DNA of 64,000 nt from Acidobacteriota bacterium. GTDB taxonomy: Bacteria > Acidobacteriota > Blastocatellia > Pyrinomonadales > Pyrinomonadaceae. The position numbers and the translations under genes are program-made. Under the pieces are notes generated by a model. That model ran no database searches. It worked only from the letters and a program-made list of their open reading frames with translations, and was not told the origin of the DNA. Below are positions 16,809-25,407 of the stretch, one piece after another. The stretch spans positions 90,539 to 154,538 of the forward strand of contig JAKOVX010000042.1 in assembly GCA_029781855.1 (NCBI GenBank). Direction: 5' to 3'. How positions within the stretch are numbered: the stretch's first letter is position 1; every line of letters starts with the position of its first letter.

Positions 16809-18584
16809 TCAATTATCGACGGATTCAACCGAATTGATGGTGGTGTAGGCTCCGTCACGCTTTACTTTGATCTTGAGGCGTGGAGACACGCCGGGGGCAT
16901 TTGATTCCGATCGATAAGTAACGACGTAGGCGGTCCGCAGCTGAAGAACGATGTCCTGATAAGCCTTTTGGATCTGGCTGATCTGCGTGATCGGATAATA
17001 GACGCCACCCGAGACCTTTGCGAGACGCTCACCCTCCCCCTCGGACTTCGCCGTGAGCGACATATATTTTTTACGCATCGGGTCGATATCGGCGTTCTTG
17101 TTCTGTTCGGCCAGAGCGATGAGTCCGGAGGGCACGTAGAGCGGGTAGATTAGCGCTCCGCTTTCCTGGATAGAACCCATCAGCGAATCGAACGCCAGGA
17201 ACGACCGGTTGTCGTCGCCGTCGGTGAGGATCACTATCGCCGTCCGCTGGCCCCTGAGCGGCCGAAGCGTGTCCGCAACTGTATAGGCAAGGGCATCATA
17301 ATATGCCGTCCCACCTCCGGCGTCGAACGTATCGAGACTCTCGGACAATTTGGCCTTGTCGGTCGAAAACGTCGATAGGACTTTGACGTCTTCATTAAAG
17401 ATGATAATTGAGACGCGGTCCTTCTTATCGACCGTTTCGACAAAATTGCGAGCCGCTTTGCGAATAAAGTTGACGTAATTTTCGACACTGCCCGAAACGT
17501 CCAGCAACAAAACGAGATTAAACGGAGCAGTCGAAGGGCTTACCGATAGTATGTCACGTGCTGAACCCGACTCGGTGACCTCGAAATCAGCCGCATTTAA
17601 CCCGGCGATGGCACGGTTGCTGAGGTCGGTAACCCGCACCAGAGCCCGTTTCAATCCGGGGCCGCCGTTATTTTCAGGATTTGTTTTGGTTGCAAATGTA
17701 GGTTCCCGCTTGTACGGAGGCAAGCTTCGAGCGTAGTCGCCGTAGTACTTTGGTGCTGAACGGCGGATGGCTTCCATCAACAGGGAATCGCCGCTACGGA
17801 CGATCGCCTTGGCTGCATTCGTGAGTGGACGCTCGCGCAGGTCGCTGCCGACCTCGCTCGGCGGCACGTTCAACAAAATTATCCCGCGAGCGGTGGTTAT
17901 GTTGAGCGAAACCGAACGCTCGACCTTTGGCTCCGTGTTCGAGCCTGGCGGATCGGCCGGATTTTCGTCGGCCGGTGCCGAATTCTCTTCGGGAGCAGTT
18001 TTACCATTTGGTTTGACCTTTCTCGCCTCGCCATAAGTCCCACGGATCTCAAATCGCCCAGCTGACCGCTCTTTGACCGGTGCAAGCTCAAAATCAGCGA
18101 CGAATCTCGGTCGCGATTCCGTCCAGAGAAACTGGTAATGCAGATCATCGGTCGGCACATCGAGTGTCGTCGTCCCCGTGTCGGTCTTTGCCTGAACCGA
18201 TGCGAAGTTCCCTGAAATATCTACGGCTCCAGCTTCTGTTTCGACCTTGATCACGGCTCTCGCCGGGACCGATAGGACAAGATCGATGCGTTTCTTGCTA
18301 TTTTTCGTCAAGACCTCGATCGACGCGCGCCCCTCCGATCGCGTTATCTTGATCTCGGATTCCGCAACTCCAGCCGGCGATTTTGCCGTTAGCTTGCCCG
18401 AATTCGCTGCTCCCTTTGCGTCAGTCACCGCTATCAAGGCAACTCGCCCGTAGTGGTTTATCACGTCGACGGCTGGTGCCGGCCCGAGTGCGAGTTCACG
18501 CACTACGTCCTGTGCTGCCGCGGGAATAGCAAGCACAAGAAAAACGAGAATGATCGGAAGTGAAAATGGAGCTTTTGGTCTCAT
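16809..18584 (-). CDS. secreted VWA-domain protein of acidobacterial type
   Basis: 591 residues. Signal peptide (about 1-24, ending AAAQ), an N-terminal region with repeated short beta segments (about 30-190, adhesin-like), a proline/acid-rich linker near 200-225, and the VWA domain from about 310: LVLLDVSGSVENY carries the MIDAS DxSxS, followed by DAGGGTAYYDALAY and AIVILTDGDDNRS. It ends IKVKRDGAYTTINSV. Its ATG is three bases after the kinase stop, so translation is coupled and the two products probably act together, for example with the kinase reporting envelope state. Homologous in its C-terminal part to the fragment at 1-813. Confidence 0.9.
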   Translation of the reverse strand: MRPKAPFSLPIILVFLVLAIPAAAQDVVRELALGPAPAVDVINHYGRVALIAVTDAKGAANSGKLTAKSPAGVAESEIKITRSEGRASIEVLTKNSKKRIDLVLSVPARAVIKVETEAGAVDISGNFASVQAKTDTGTTTLDVPTDDLHYQFLWTESRPRFVADFELAPVKERSAGRFEIRGTYGEARKVKPNGKTAPEENSAPADENPADPPGSNTEPKVERSVSLNITTARGIILLNVPPSEVGSDLRERPLTNAAKAIVRSGDSLLMEAIRRSAPKYYGDYARSLPPYKREPTFATKTNPENNGGPGLKRALVRVTDLSNRAIAGLNAADFEVTESGSARDILSVSPSTAPFNLVLLLDVSGSVENYVNFIRKAARNFVETVDKKDRVSIIIFNEDVKVLSTFSTDKAKLSESLDTFDAGGGTAYYDALAYTVADTLRPLRGQRTAIVILTDGDDNRSFLAFDSLMGSIQESGALIYPLYVPSGLIALAEQNKNADIDPMRKKYMSLTAKSEGEGERLAKVSGGVYYPITQISQIQKAYQDIVLQLRTAYVVTYRSESNAPGVSPRLKIKVKRDGAYTTINSVESVDN

Positions 18585-18587
18585 GTC

Positions 18588-20936
18588 CTAAGACTTGCTC
18601 GGGATCCGACCGGACTGTATCAACCGCTGGCGAACGCGTTCCTGCCATTTCTTGCGCGGACCTTCTTCGTCCTCGAAACGCTCGATGAGTTCGTTCATCG
18701 ACTCCCCACCGGCAAGCCTGGTTTTCAAGTAAAGCAACGCAACTATGATAGCAGAAAACGACAGAATAAATATTTGAAGAGGCAGCCAGATGAGCTGGAC
18801 GAGAGACTCGAGGATAGAGTGTTTGACTCGTGACTGCATGTCCTGTTCACCGTCACTCACTGATATGCTGTCACCAGGGCCGACGTTTATCTTGAGCCCC
18901 TGCGACTTTTCGGGAATTGGGTTTTCTGCGGTTTCCGGAGCATGAACCGGCGGCGGGGCACCGGACCGTTCGGGTGACACGATCACCGGCTCTTTTTTCG
19001 TAGAGTCGATAGCCTTGGATGTAACATTTACAAGTAGAGACACAGATGCCGCAAGGAGCATCGGTATCAGGAACATTATAAATCCGGCACCGATAGAGGT
19101 CATAAACGAACGTTTGACCAACTGCCGCGAACGCAAGAGGGATCGTGAGATGCTGACCGACTCCATCATCACAACGGGTGACACCAGCATCAGATTGACG
19201 TAACCCCAGAAAAAGCCATACAACGCACCGAGCGTCGCGCCAACTCCGCTTATAATGATCGTTGTTTCGCCCAAACCCGTGAACGGCGAGATGACCAGGC
19301 CGACAACTCCGAGAACGATCAATCCGGCGATCGAGCCAAGAAACGCAGTCACAAATGGCCCGATCGCGACAAACACGCCGCTGCCGGCAAGCTTTTTCCA
19401 TTTCTTACGGACTTCAAAGAGTGCCGGCCGCAGACGGACAGGACGCAACGGCACGGCCAAATACTGAGTCACGATCCAGACGATCGTTCCAACGATCAGC
19501 GTCGCGCAAAAGGCACTCGCGAGAGTTACCAGCAACATTACCGCCCCTGACAATAAGGTTCCGACCCACTCGGTGACCAGGCCGCTAACCCGCATAAATG
19601 AGAAGGTAACCTGAAGTACGGTCAAAACGATCACCGGGATCTCGAAAAAGGCAGTCAGCAGCACAAATTTCGGCAAATGCTCGCTGTAGATCACCAGTGC
19701 CCGCCGCAGAAGCCCGAAAATGCCCTCAGACCTCGACCGCATCACGCTCGCGAAACCTTCGGCTGTTTGCGGCCGATCATCCGGGTTCTTTTCCAATGCC
19801 TGATGGACCGCGTGCCTCATCTTTCGACGGACGCCTTTAGCCTTGAGCGGACGCGGCGACATGGACATATGCGATTCCATAACATCCTTGTAATCGCCTA
19901 CGAAAGGCGTGCTACCCGAAAGCATTTGGTATGCGATAACGCCCAGGCTATAGATATCAGATCGCGTGTCCAGGTGTTCACCGCGACACTGTTCGGGCGA
20001 CATATAAAGCGGAGTGCCAAGGACGGCTCCGACACGCGTGAGTCCGGCGTTGCTCGGCGTGTCGAGGAGTGACTTCCCGGCAGTCACCGGCCGTTCGAGA
20101 TCCGCGTCGTTTTTGTGGACCGTGCCTATACGCGTTCCGATCGTGTCTTGATCGATGTTCGCCTTATCGGAATCAACAAAAATGGCGGTCTTGTTCTCGT
20201 TTCCAATAGATTCGGCTTGCACCGTGGCTCCATCGCCGGCAAGCGTGCCATGATCGGCTGTCTGGACGATCGTCTCAGCCTCGGAAACGAACGTCGGCGA
20301 ATGGTCACCGACGATCGTTCCATCTCCGCGGGCGCCGGAAAGCGTCTCTCTCGCGGTTCCGGTGATGGTGGGGAGAGGAGCATGTGACGAAACGCCGTTG
20401 GCGGATCCGGCGACATCTTGATGCTCAAGTTTGGCAATGCCGAAATCCAGCACTTTCACCGTGTAGCCGCCTCGCTGATTGGGTTCAAGCCAAATGTTAT
20501 CGGGTTTCAGGTCTCGGTGGATGATCCCCTGTTCGTGGGCTTCCTGAACTGCGGAGCAGACTTGCTCAAGAATATCGAGTGTCCATTGCACCGGGAGATT
20601 TCGCTCCTCATCGAGGATCTCGCCCAACGTGCAGCCGTCGAGGTATTCCATTACCAAATATGCCACCTGGCCGCTCGATGTTTCGGCAAAGCCAAAGTCG
20701 GTGACGTCCACGACGTTCGGGTGCCTGAGTCGACCGGCCGCACGAGCTTCGCGTCGAAACCGTTCGACAAACTCCGACCGCTGCATATACTGCGGAGCGA
20801 TGATCTTCACAGCTACCGGACGTTCGGTCCCGAGGTGGGTAGCGAGATAGACTGTTCCCATTCCGCCGCGGCCGAGTTCGCGTTCGATACGGTATTTTCC
20901 GTCGAGTGTCTGGCCGATGTGATCAGGGTGCTTCAT
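18588..20936 (-). CDS. membrane serine/threonine protein kinase with a long activation-loop insertion
   Basis: 782 residues. Hanks-type kinase domain: glycine loop LGRGGMGTVY (21-30), catalytic K44 in VAVKII, HRDLKPDN with D142, DFG at 164-166 and GTPLYMSPEQ at 307-316. DFG and SPE are about 145 residues apart, against some 20-30 in ordinary kinases. The insert is rich in Thr, Ser, Gly and Asp and has repeated GDGTIV / GDGATV patterns, so it is probably a disordered phosphorylation target. From about 410 on are several hydrophobic segments (about six, between 410 and 655), a charged linker and a last helix near 720-745. No PASTA domain. Forms an operon with the VWA gene. Confidence 0.93.
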   Translation of the reverse strand: MKHPDHIGQTLDGKYRIERELGRGGMGTVYLATHLGTERPVAVKIIAPQYMQRSEFVERFRREARAAGRLRHPNVVDVTDFGFAETSSGQVAYLVMEYLDGCTLGEILDEERNLPVQWTLDILEQVCSAVQEAHEQGIIHRDLKPDNIWLEPNQRGGYTVKVLDFGIAKLEHQDVAGSANGVSSHAPLPTITGTARETLSGARGDGTIVGDHSPTFVSEAETIVQTADHGTLAGDGATVQAESIGNENKTAIFVDSDKANIDQDTIGTRIGTVHKNDADLERPVTAGKSLLDTPSNAGLTRVGAVLGTPLYMSPEQCRGEHLDTRSDIYSLGVIAYQMLSGSTPFVGDYKDVMESHMSMSPRPLKAKGVRRKMRHAVHQALEKNPDDRPQTAEGFASVMRSRSEGIFGLLRRALVIYSEHLPKFVLLTAFFEIPVIVLTVLQVTFSFMRVSGLVTEWVGTLLSGAVMLLVTLASAFCATLIVGTIVWIVTQYLAVPLRPVRLRPALFEVRKKWKKLAGSGVFVAIGPFVTAFLGSIAGLIVLGVVGLVISPFTGLGETTIIISGVGATLGALYGFFWGYVNLMLVSPVVMMESVSISRSLLRSRQLVKRSFMTSIGAGFIMFLIPMLLAASVSLLVNVTSKAIDSTKKEPVIVSPERSGAPPPVHAPETAENPIPEKSQGLKINVGPGDSISVSDGEQDMQSRVKHSILESLVQLIWLPLQIFILSFSAIIVALLYLKTRLAGGESMNELIERFEDEEGPRKKWQERVRQRLIQSGRIPSKS

Positions 20937-21247
20937 TTAACTGTGAAAGAAAAAACTCTAACCGCTTTTGCAAACCTAATGCAAGTAATTACGGTTTGTA
21001 GATACGTTAAGTTTTGGGTTTTGTGTAAGGTTTGGTAAAGAAAAAAGGTACAACGGCAAGACGGCATCGTATTGAGTCTGCTAATGACCGATCGACAACA
21101 ACGTGCGTGTGAAATTCACGAGCCACTAAGGCTCGGATCACCTTGAGTTTCGAAGGGGTTTAGATTACACTTTCGGAAATTTTCATTTCAGGCCGTCGTC
21201 TCTCCCTGTAATAGTGAAGACTGAGTCGTTGCATTTATGAAACGCTC
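20937..21247. other. gene-free stretch between the divergent kinase and recA genes
   Basis: About 310 bases with no supported gene. Must hold the minus-strand promoter of the kinase operon; I could not place one with confidence. No RNA gene or clear LexA-type palindrome was seen. Confidence 0.5.
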
Positions 21248-21276
21248 TTGCATAGACGCCCTGACTGTGTTAATTT
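21248..21276 (+). promoter_or_regulatory. candidate recA promoter
   Basis: TTGCAT (21248-21253), 17-base spacer, TAATTT (21271-21276). Transcription would start near 21283, which excludes the ATG at 21280 and supports the recA start at 21340. No obvious SOS box overlaps it. Confidence 0.5.
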
Positions 21277-21339
21277 CGAATGAGCGGGACAACGCTACTT
21301 CCAGAAATCGGTACCGAAAACTTCAGGAGAAAAGATCTT

Positions 21340-22350
21340 ATGAGTTTGGATAAGGGTAAAGCGATCGAATCTGCACTTGCACAGATCGAGAAAAAATTTG
21401 GCAAAGGTTCGATAATGCGTCTCGGTGAACGGCCGCACGAAGATGTTGGCGCGATCTCAACGAATTGTTTGAGCCTCGACGCGGCGATAGGCGTCGGCGG
21501 ATTTCCGCGCGGCCGAATCGTCGAAGTTTACGGTCCGGAGAGCTCCGGAAAAACGACTCTCGCCCTGACCGTCGTCGCGTCCGCGCAGAAAATGAGTGGA
21601 ATTTGCGCATATATCGATGCCGAACACGCGATGGATCCGGAATACGCGACCAAACTCGGCGTCAACATCGACGACATGCTCATTTCGCAACCGGATTCCG
21701 GCGAGCAGGCTCTCGAGATCGCTGAAACGCTGGTTCGTTCCAATAGTGTCGACGTGATCGTCATCGACTCGGTCGCGGCCCTCGTACCGCGAGCCGAGCT
21801 TGACGGCGAAATGGGTGATTCGCTTCCGGGACTTCAGGCTCGATTGATGTCGCAGGCACTTCGAAAGATCACGGCGATCGTGTCGAGCTCGCACACGTGC
21901 TTTATCTTTATTAATCAGCTTCGGGAAAAGATCGGAGTGTTCTTCGGCTCGCCTGAGACAACGACGGGAGGTAAGGCTTTGAAATTTTACGCCAGTCTCC
22001 GGCTCGATATCCGCCGGATCGGCGCGATCAAAGACGGCGATAAGGTCGTCGGAAACCGGACCCGCGTCAAGGTGGTCAAGAACAAATGCGCTCCGCCGTT
22101 TCGCGAATCGGAATTCGACATTATGTACGGCGAAGGTATCTCGCGCGAAGGCGACCTCCTCGACCTTGCCGTAAATCACAACATTGTTGAGAAGAGCGGC
22201 GCGTGGTTCTCGTTCAAGGGAGAACGTCTCGGCCAGGGACGCGACAATGTCAAAAATATGCTCAAGACAAATCCCGAACTGCTTGAGCGGATCGAAACGG
22301 ACGTCAAGGTGGAACTTGGTTTCAGTAAATCCGAAGCGGCCGTCGGTTAA
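21340..22350 (+). CDS. recA: recombinase RecA
   Basis: Forms ATP-dependent filaments on single-stranded DNA for homologous recombination and SOS co-protease activity. The ATG at 21340 has AGGAGA nine bases upstream and gives [10 protein letters not shown], the usual RecA start; 20 more codons run to an ATG at 21280. Walker A is GPESSGKTT near residue 66, and [13 protein letters not shown], the L2 loop region [19 protein letters not shown] and the C-terminal domain are intact. 336 residues, without the long acidic tail of E. coli RecA. A strong terminator follows. Confidence 0.98.
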   Translation: MSLDKGKAIESALAQIEKKFGKGSIMRLGERPHEDVGAISTNCLSLDAAIGVGGFPRGRIVEVYGPESSGKTTLALTVVASAQKMSGICAYIDAEHAMDPEYATKLGVNIDDMLISQPDSGEQALEIAETLVRSNSVDVIVIDSVAALVPRAELDGEMGDSLPGLQARLMSQALRKITAIVSSSHTCFIFINQLREKIGVFFGSPETTTGGKALKFYASLRLDIRRIGAIKDGDKVVGNRTRVKVVKNKCAPPFRESEFDIMYGEGISREGDLLDLAVNHNIVEKSGAWFSFKGERLGQGRDNVKNMLKTNPELLERIETDVKVELGFSKSEAAVG

Positions 22351-22373
22351 CAAGCTGTTCGCAACAAATCGAA

Positions 22374-22410
22374 AAAAAAGGGCACCTCCAAGGAGGATGC
22401 CCTTTTTGAT
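22374..22410. terminator. strong bidirectional terminator after recA
   Basis: AAAGGGCA...TGCCCTTT with an inner CCTCC/GGAGG stem and a two-base loop; an A-run lies on the left and a T-run on the right, so it works for recA and for the convergent lipoprotein gene. Confidence 0.85.
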
Positions 22411-22429
22411 ATGGCGGATGCGAGTATTA

Positions 22430-22876
22430 CTACGGTTTTAAGATCTTGTTCGTATTCTTGCGCATCATCTGGTCGCCGCTATTACTCTTTTTCATCATTT
22501 GGTTGTTTACGGTTGACGCGGCATTTGAATTAGTCGATTGTTGTTGCATCGCCTTTCGAATTTCCTCGGGTGAAGGGATTCCAGGTGTCGGCGTCACGCC
22601 GGGCTTGATACCTTTTTTGAGCGTCGCAGGATCCGGGATGCCGGGCGTAGGCGTAGCCCCCTTTGGCAAGTTGGCGATCGTGGGCGGAATTCCGGGTGTC
22701 GAGTTCCCCGAGGGTTGGATCGGCTCCGAATTGAGTCCCGGCGGCATATTAGCCGGATCGAGTTTCATGGCTTTGTTTGCGTTGGCGTTGGAGTTTGTAT
22801 TAGCGGGCCCGGAACTGCCGCAGGCCACTGAAAATACTGCAATTGCAAGAGCAGCGATAAGGAATAAGTACTTCAT
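22430..22876 (-). CDS. proline-rich lipoprotein with TPGIP repeats
   Basis: 148 residues from the ATG at 22876 (GGGGGA upstream on the minus strand; 11 codons of extra frame lie before it). Signal peptide ends in a lipobox, FSVACGSS, so it should be lipidated and anchored in a membrane. The mature part is low in structure: Asn/Ala-rich, then three copies of (A/V)TPTPGIP or STPGIP, then an Asn/Met-rich tail with QMMKK and QMMRK. No known domain. Convergent with recA and sharing its terminator. Confidence 0.8.
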   Translation of the reverse strand: MKYLFLIAALAIAVFSVACGSSGPANTNSNANANKAMKLDPANMPPGLNSEPIQPSGNSTPGIPPTIANLPKGATPTPGIPDPATLKKGIKPGVTPTPGIPSPEEIRKAMQQQSTNSNAASTVNNQMMKKSNSGDQMMRKNTNKILKP

Positions 22877-23175
22877 AAAATTCACGATCCCCCAATAAAA
22901 ACGTAACAATGCCGGTTTGAAGGTTGCATCGCCGGGGGTCAGCGACGGCGTTCAAACCGGCATAGGCAGGTTTCAAACGGACTTTGTAGCCGTGGTTGCG
23001 GACTACTAAAGAGTGATTATAAAACTCTCGCAGTCTTTGTCAATAACTATTTATTCGAGCTTATCCGGGTTTTGCGATCAATAGAACTACGGTCATTCCG
23101 ACGATTTGACATAAGGAAAGTGCTTACTTAAACTTAGAGGTTCGTGCGGACGTGCGACCCGTTCGCAGAGTCTCG

Positions 23176-23251
<76 letters not shown>

Positions 23252-23267
23252 ATTTTTCCAACAACTT

Positions 23268-23295
23268 AGGGCTGCCGTAATGGCAGCCCTTTTGT
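23268..23295 (+). terminator. intrinsic terminator after tRNA-Phe
   Basis: AGGGCTGCC (23268-23276) and GGCAGCCCT (23282-23290) form a perfect 9-bp stem with a five-base loop, followed by TTTTG. Confidence 0.85.
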
Positions 23296-23333
23296 CTGAT
23301 ATGCACCTTCCGTGCAACGCCTAGGTTATTCGA

Positions 23334-23470
23334 TCACCTGACAAACTAATTCGGCACCGGAACGTCGCCGGCGGAGCCGAATTGCCGGATGTTTACGACT
23401 TTGGAGGCATACTCACGCGAATAGGCTCGGAAACCGTTGTGGTCAGCTCTACCAAAAAAAAGAACGTCAA
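23334..23470 (-). pseudogene. remnant of the C-terminal end of an FG-GAP/VCBS-repeat protein
   Basis: Translating the minus strand gives NIRQFGSAGDVPVPN, a stop (23346-23348), then FVR and a second stop (23334-23336). QFGxxGDxPxP is how VCBS repeats end in the complete proteins at 10089 and 40781. A related tail is at 32479-32535 (QFGATGPVPVLNEFVR, then stop). No intact gene precedes it, so it is read as a decayed tail. Confidence 0.4.
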
Positions 23471-23545
23471 ACGGTGCGAGTATGAACGGCGGTTTGCACC
23501 GTTACGAGCCCTTCACTCTGTTCCATCGGGAGACAAAAGCGCGGA

Positions 23546-25402
23546 TTAAGGTGCAGGATCGGCAACAAAGTCAAGATCTGCAATGTCGTCCTGGACGCCG
23601 ACGATCATCGATGGCTGGCGAAAGCGATACTGTTTTGCGGCGACGCTGACGACATACGTCGCGCCGGACGGGACCTCGTCGAACGAGAAATAGCCGAGAT
23701 TTGAAGTGCGAACAAGTCTCGTCGCACCATCCACTGATGAAAGCGTCAGCGTCGCATTTGAGATGCCGCTTCCGTCCGCACGTCTGACGCGGCCGCTGAT
23801 ACCTACAACTGCCGCGGTCGGAGCATTAGGTCCGGAGATCGCCCACGGAGAAAATTGAGTAACGCCCGAATATTCGACCCAATTGTCGACCGCATTTCTG
23901 TTGGTCGTACCCTGGATGGTCCATATTGAGCCGTCGAACCTCCAAAGGTTTAGATCAGATTCGCTGTTTCCGTTCAGCTCTGACTCCAGGTAATGAAGTC
24001 TCAATGTGGCCGAATACCCGCTGCCGCCAACTGGTGTTATCGTGTACAGTCGACTGACTGCGTTCGGAAAACCGGCCGGAACGGTTGCGGGCTCAATCTT
24101 GACAAGAACCTCGGTCGGCGGGGTGCCGGAATTGAATAAGATCGTGGTGAACGGATTCCCGTAACTAACCGCGGTCCCGGGGCAAGAGGCAAGATTCGTC
24201 CGTTTAATGTTACCAGTAACTTCTCCCGGCCCGGTCCACGAAACTGAGCATGGAACGCTGAATACAGATGGGCCAACGGTTTGGAAAGCTCCGTATGTCT
24301 GCAGCGTGCCAGATCCGTACGTGACATCGGTAAGAACACTTGTACTAGACAACGGGTCGAAGTATATAGAACCGGCACCGGCCCACGTTCCGCTGCCCGC
24401 GAGATTCATTTGCTGTGCCGCCAACGGCCAAAAATAGACATTCGCTCCATTTATCAGGCCGTTGTTAGTGAATGACGTGCCTCGGAATGTGAGGGCCGCA
24501 AAGCTGTTTAGCATGTCAAGGGTTCCATTGATGGTCACGTTTCCGCGCACATCGGCACCCGTTCCGTTGAGCCGAAACACCGCACCGGAATCGACCGTCA
24601 ACGGCCCGGTGACGACGAAAGGTGCGAATGTCGTATCAGTCCTTACCGAACCACCGGCGATTTTTAGCTCAGCACCAAAGGTCGCCCCTAAATTCAGACT
24701 TCGGATCAGCGGTGTTCCGGAGAGTGGCTGCATTACGAAAGTTCCGGGGCCCGCGACCAAACCCGAATTGCTGAGCAAGATGCCGAATTGATTACCGCTA
24801 CCGGTGGACGTCAGGATGTGACCGTTAAGATCCAAGGTGTAACCGATCTGCCATTCGTCGACGGCAAACGACACGTCATTAAGGAGTTTTACCGTCGATG
24901 GGGTAGCCGGCAGGTTGTTGCCCATCGCGATCCAGCCGCCCGACCACACACCAACTCCGGCAATACTTTGTGCAAGTGGTATCGATCCGGAAGGGTTAAA
25001 GCGTACGGCGTCCGCTGTCACGCCGCCGTTGTTTGTAAAAGTTCCGCCAAAGAAGTTGATAATGTTGCCGCCAAAAACGGATTCCTTAGTGATAACGCCA
25101 TTTATCGTAGCATCGCCGTAAATGTTTACGGCTGCCGCGTTCAGCCGAAATGTCGCGCCCGGGTTGACCGTCAGCGGGCCGCTAAACGTGCCGCCGGCGG
25201 AATAGTTGGCGAGGCCGGAGGCCAGAGTGACCCCCGGAGCATTTCCGCCGACGACAACGGTTCCGAGCGTCGGTGCGAGCCTGAGAGTGCCTGTACCCAC
25301 CGCACTGCCGCCGGACGAATAAGAATTACCGATAAAATTCAACGTATGACCATTGAAATCCATAGTGCCGTTCGCATTAAATGCACCAATATCAAAGGTC
25401 AT
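23546..25402 (-). CDS. C-terminal part of the frameshifted BNR/beta-helix giant protein
   Basis: This frame has no proper start of its own: it reads upstream of the apparent ATG at 25402 as IGAVSSGQTVRLLSD, natural sequence that continues the previous fragment. It holds long beta-solenoid-type repeats (LTVNPGATFRLN, LTVDSGAVFRLNG, NNGGV) and ends with a carboxypeptidase-regulatory-like domain (ISGRVRRADGSGISNATL to the end, about 75 residues). It is probably not made as a separate protein. Together with the fragment at 25408-28839 it would give about 1,760 residues, exported and surface-associated. Confidence 0.7.
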   Translation of the reverse strand: MTFDIGAFNANGTMDFNGHTLNFIGNSYSSGGSAVGTGTLRLAPTLGTVVVGGNAPGVTLASGLANYSAGGTFSGPLTVNPGATFRLNAAAVNIYGDATINGVITKESVFGGNIINFFGGTFTNNGGVTADAVRFNPSGSIPLAQSIAGVGVWSGGWIAMGNNLPATPSTVKLLNDVSFAVDEWQIGYTLDLNGHILTSTGSGNQFGILLSNSGLVAGPGTFVMQPLSGTPLIRSLNLGATFGAELKIAGGSVRTDTTFAPFVVTGPLTVDSGAVFRLNGTGADVRGNVTINGTLDMLNSFAALTFRGTSFTNNGLINGANVYFWPLAAQQMNLAGSGTWAGAGSIYFDPLSSTSVLTDVTYGSGTLQTYGAFQTVGPSVFSVPCSVSWTGPGEVTGNIKRTNLASCPGTAVSYGNPFTTILFNSGTPPTEVLVKIEPATVPAGFPNAVSRLYTITPVGGSGYSATLRLHYLESELNGNSESDLNLWRFDGSIWTIQGTTNRNAVDNWVEYSGVTQFSPWAISGPNAPTAAVVGISGRVRRADGSGISNATLTLSSVDGATRLVRTSNLGYFSFDEVPSGATYVVSVAAKQYRFRQPSMIVGVQDDIADLDFVADPAP

Positions 25403-25407
25403 GTCGC

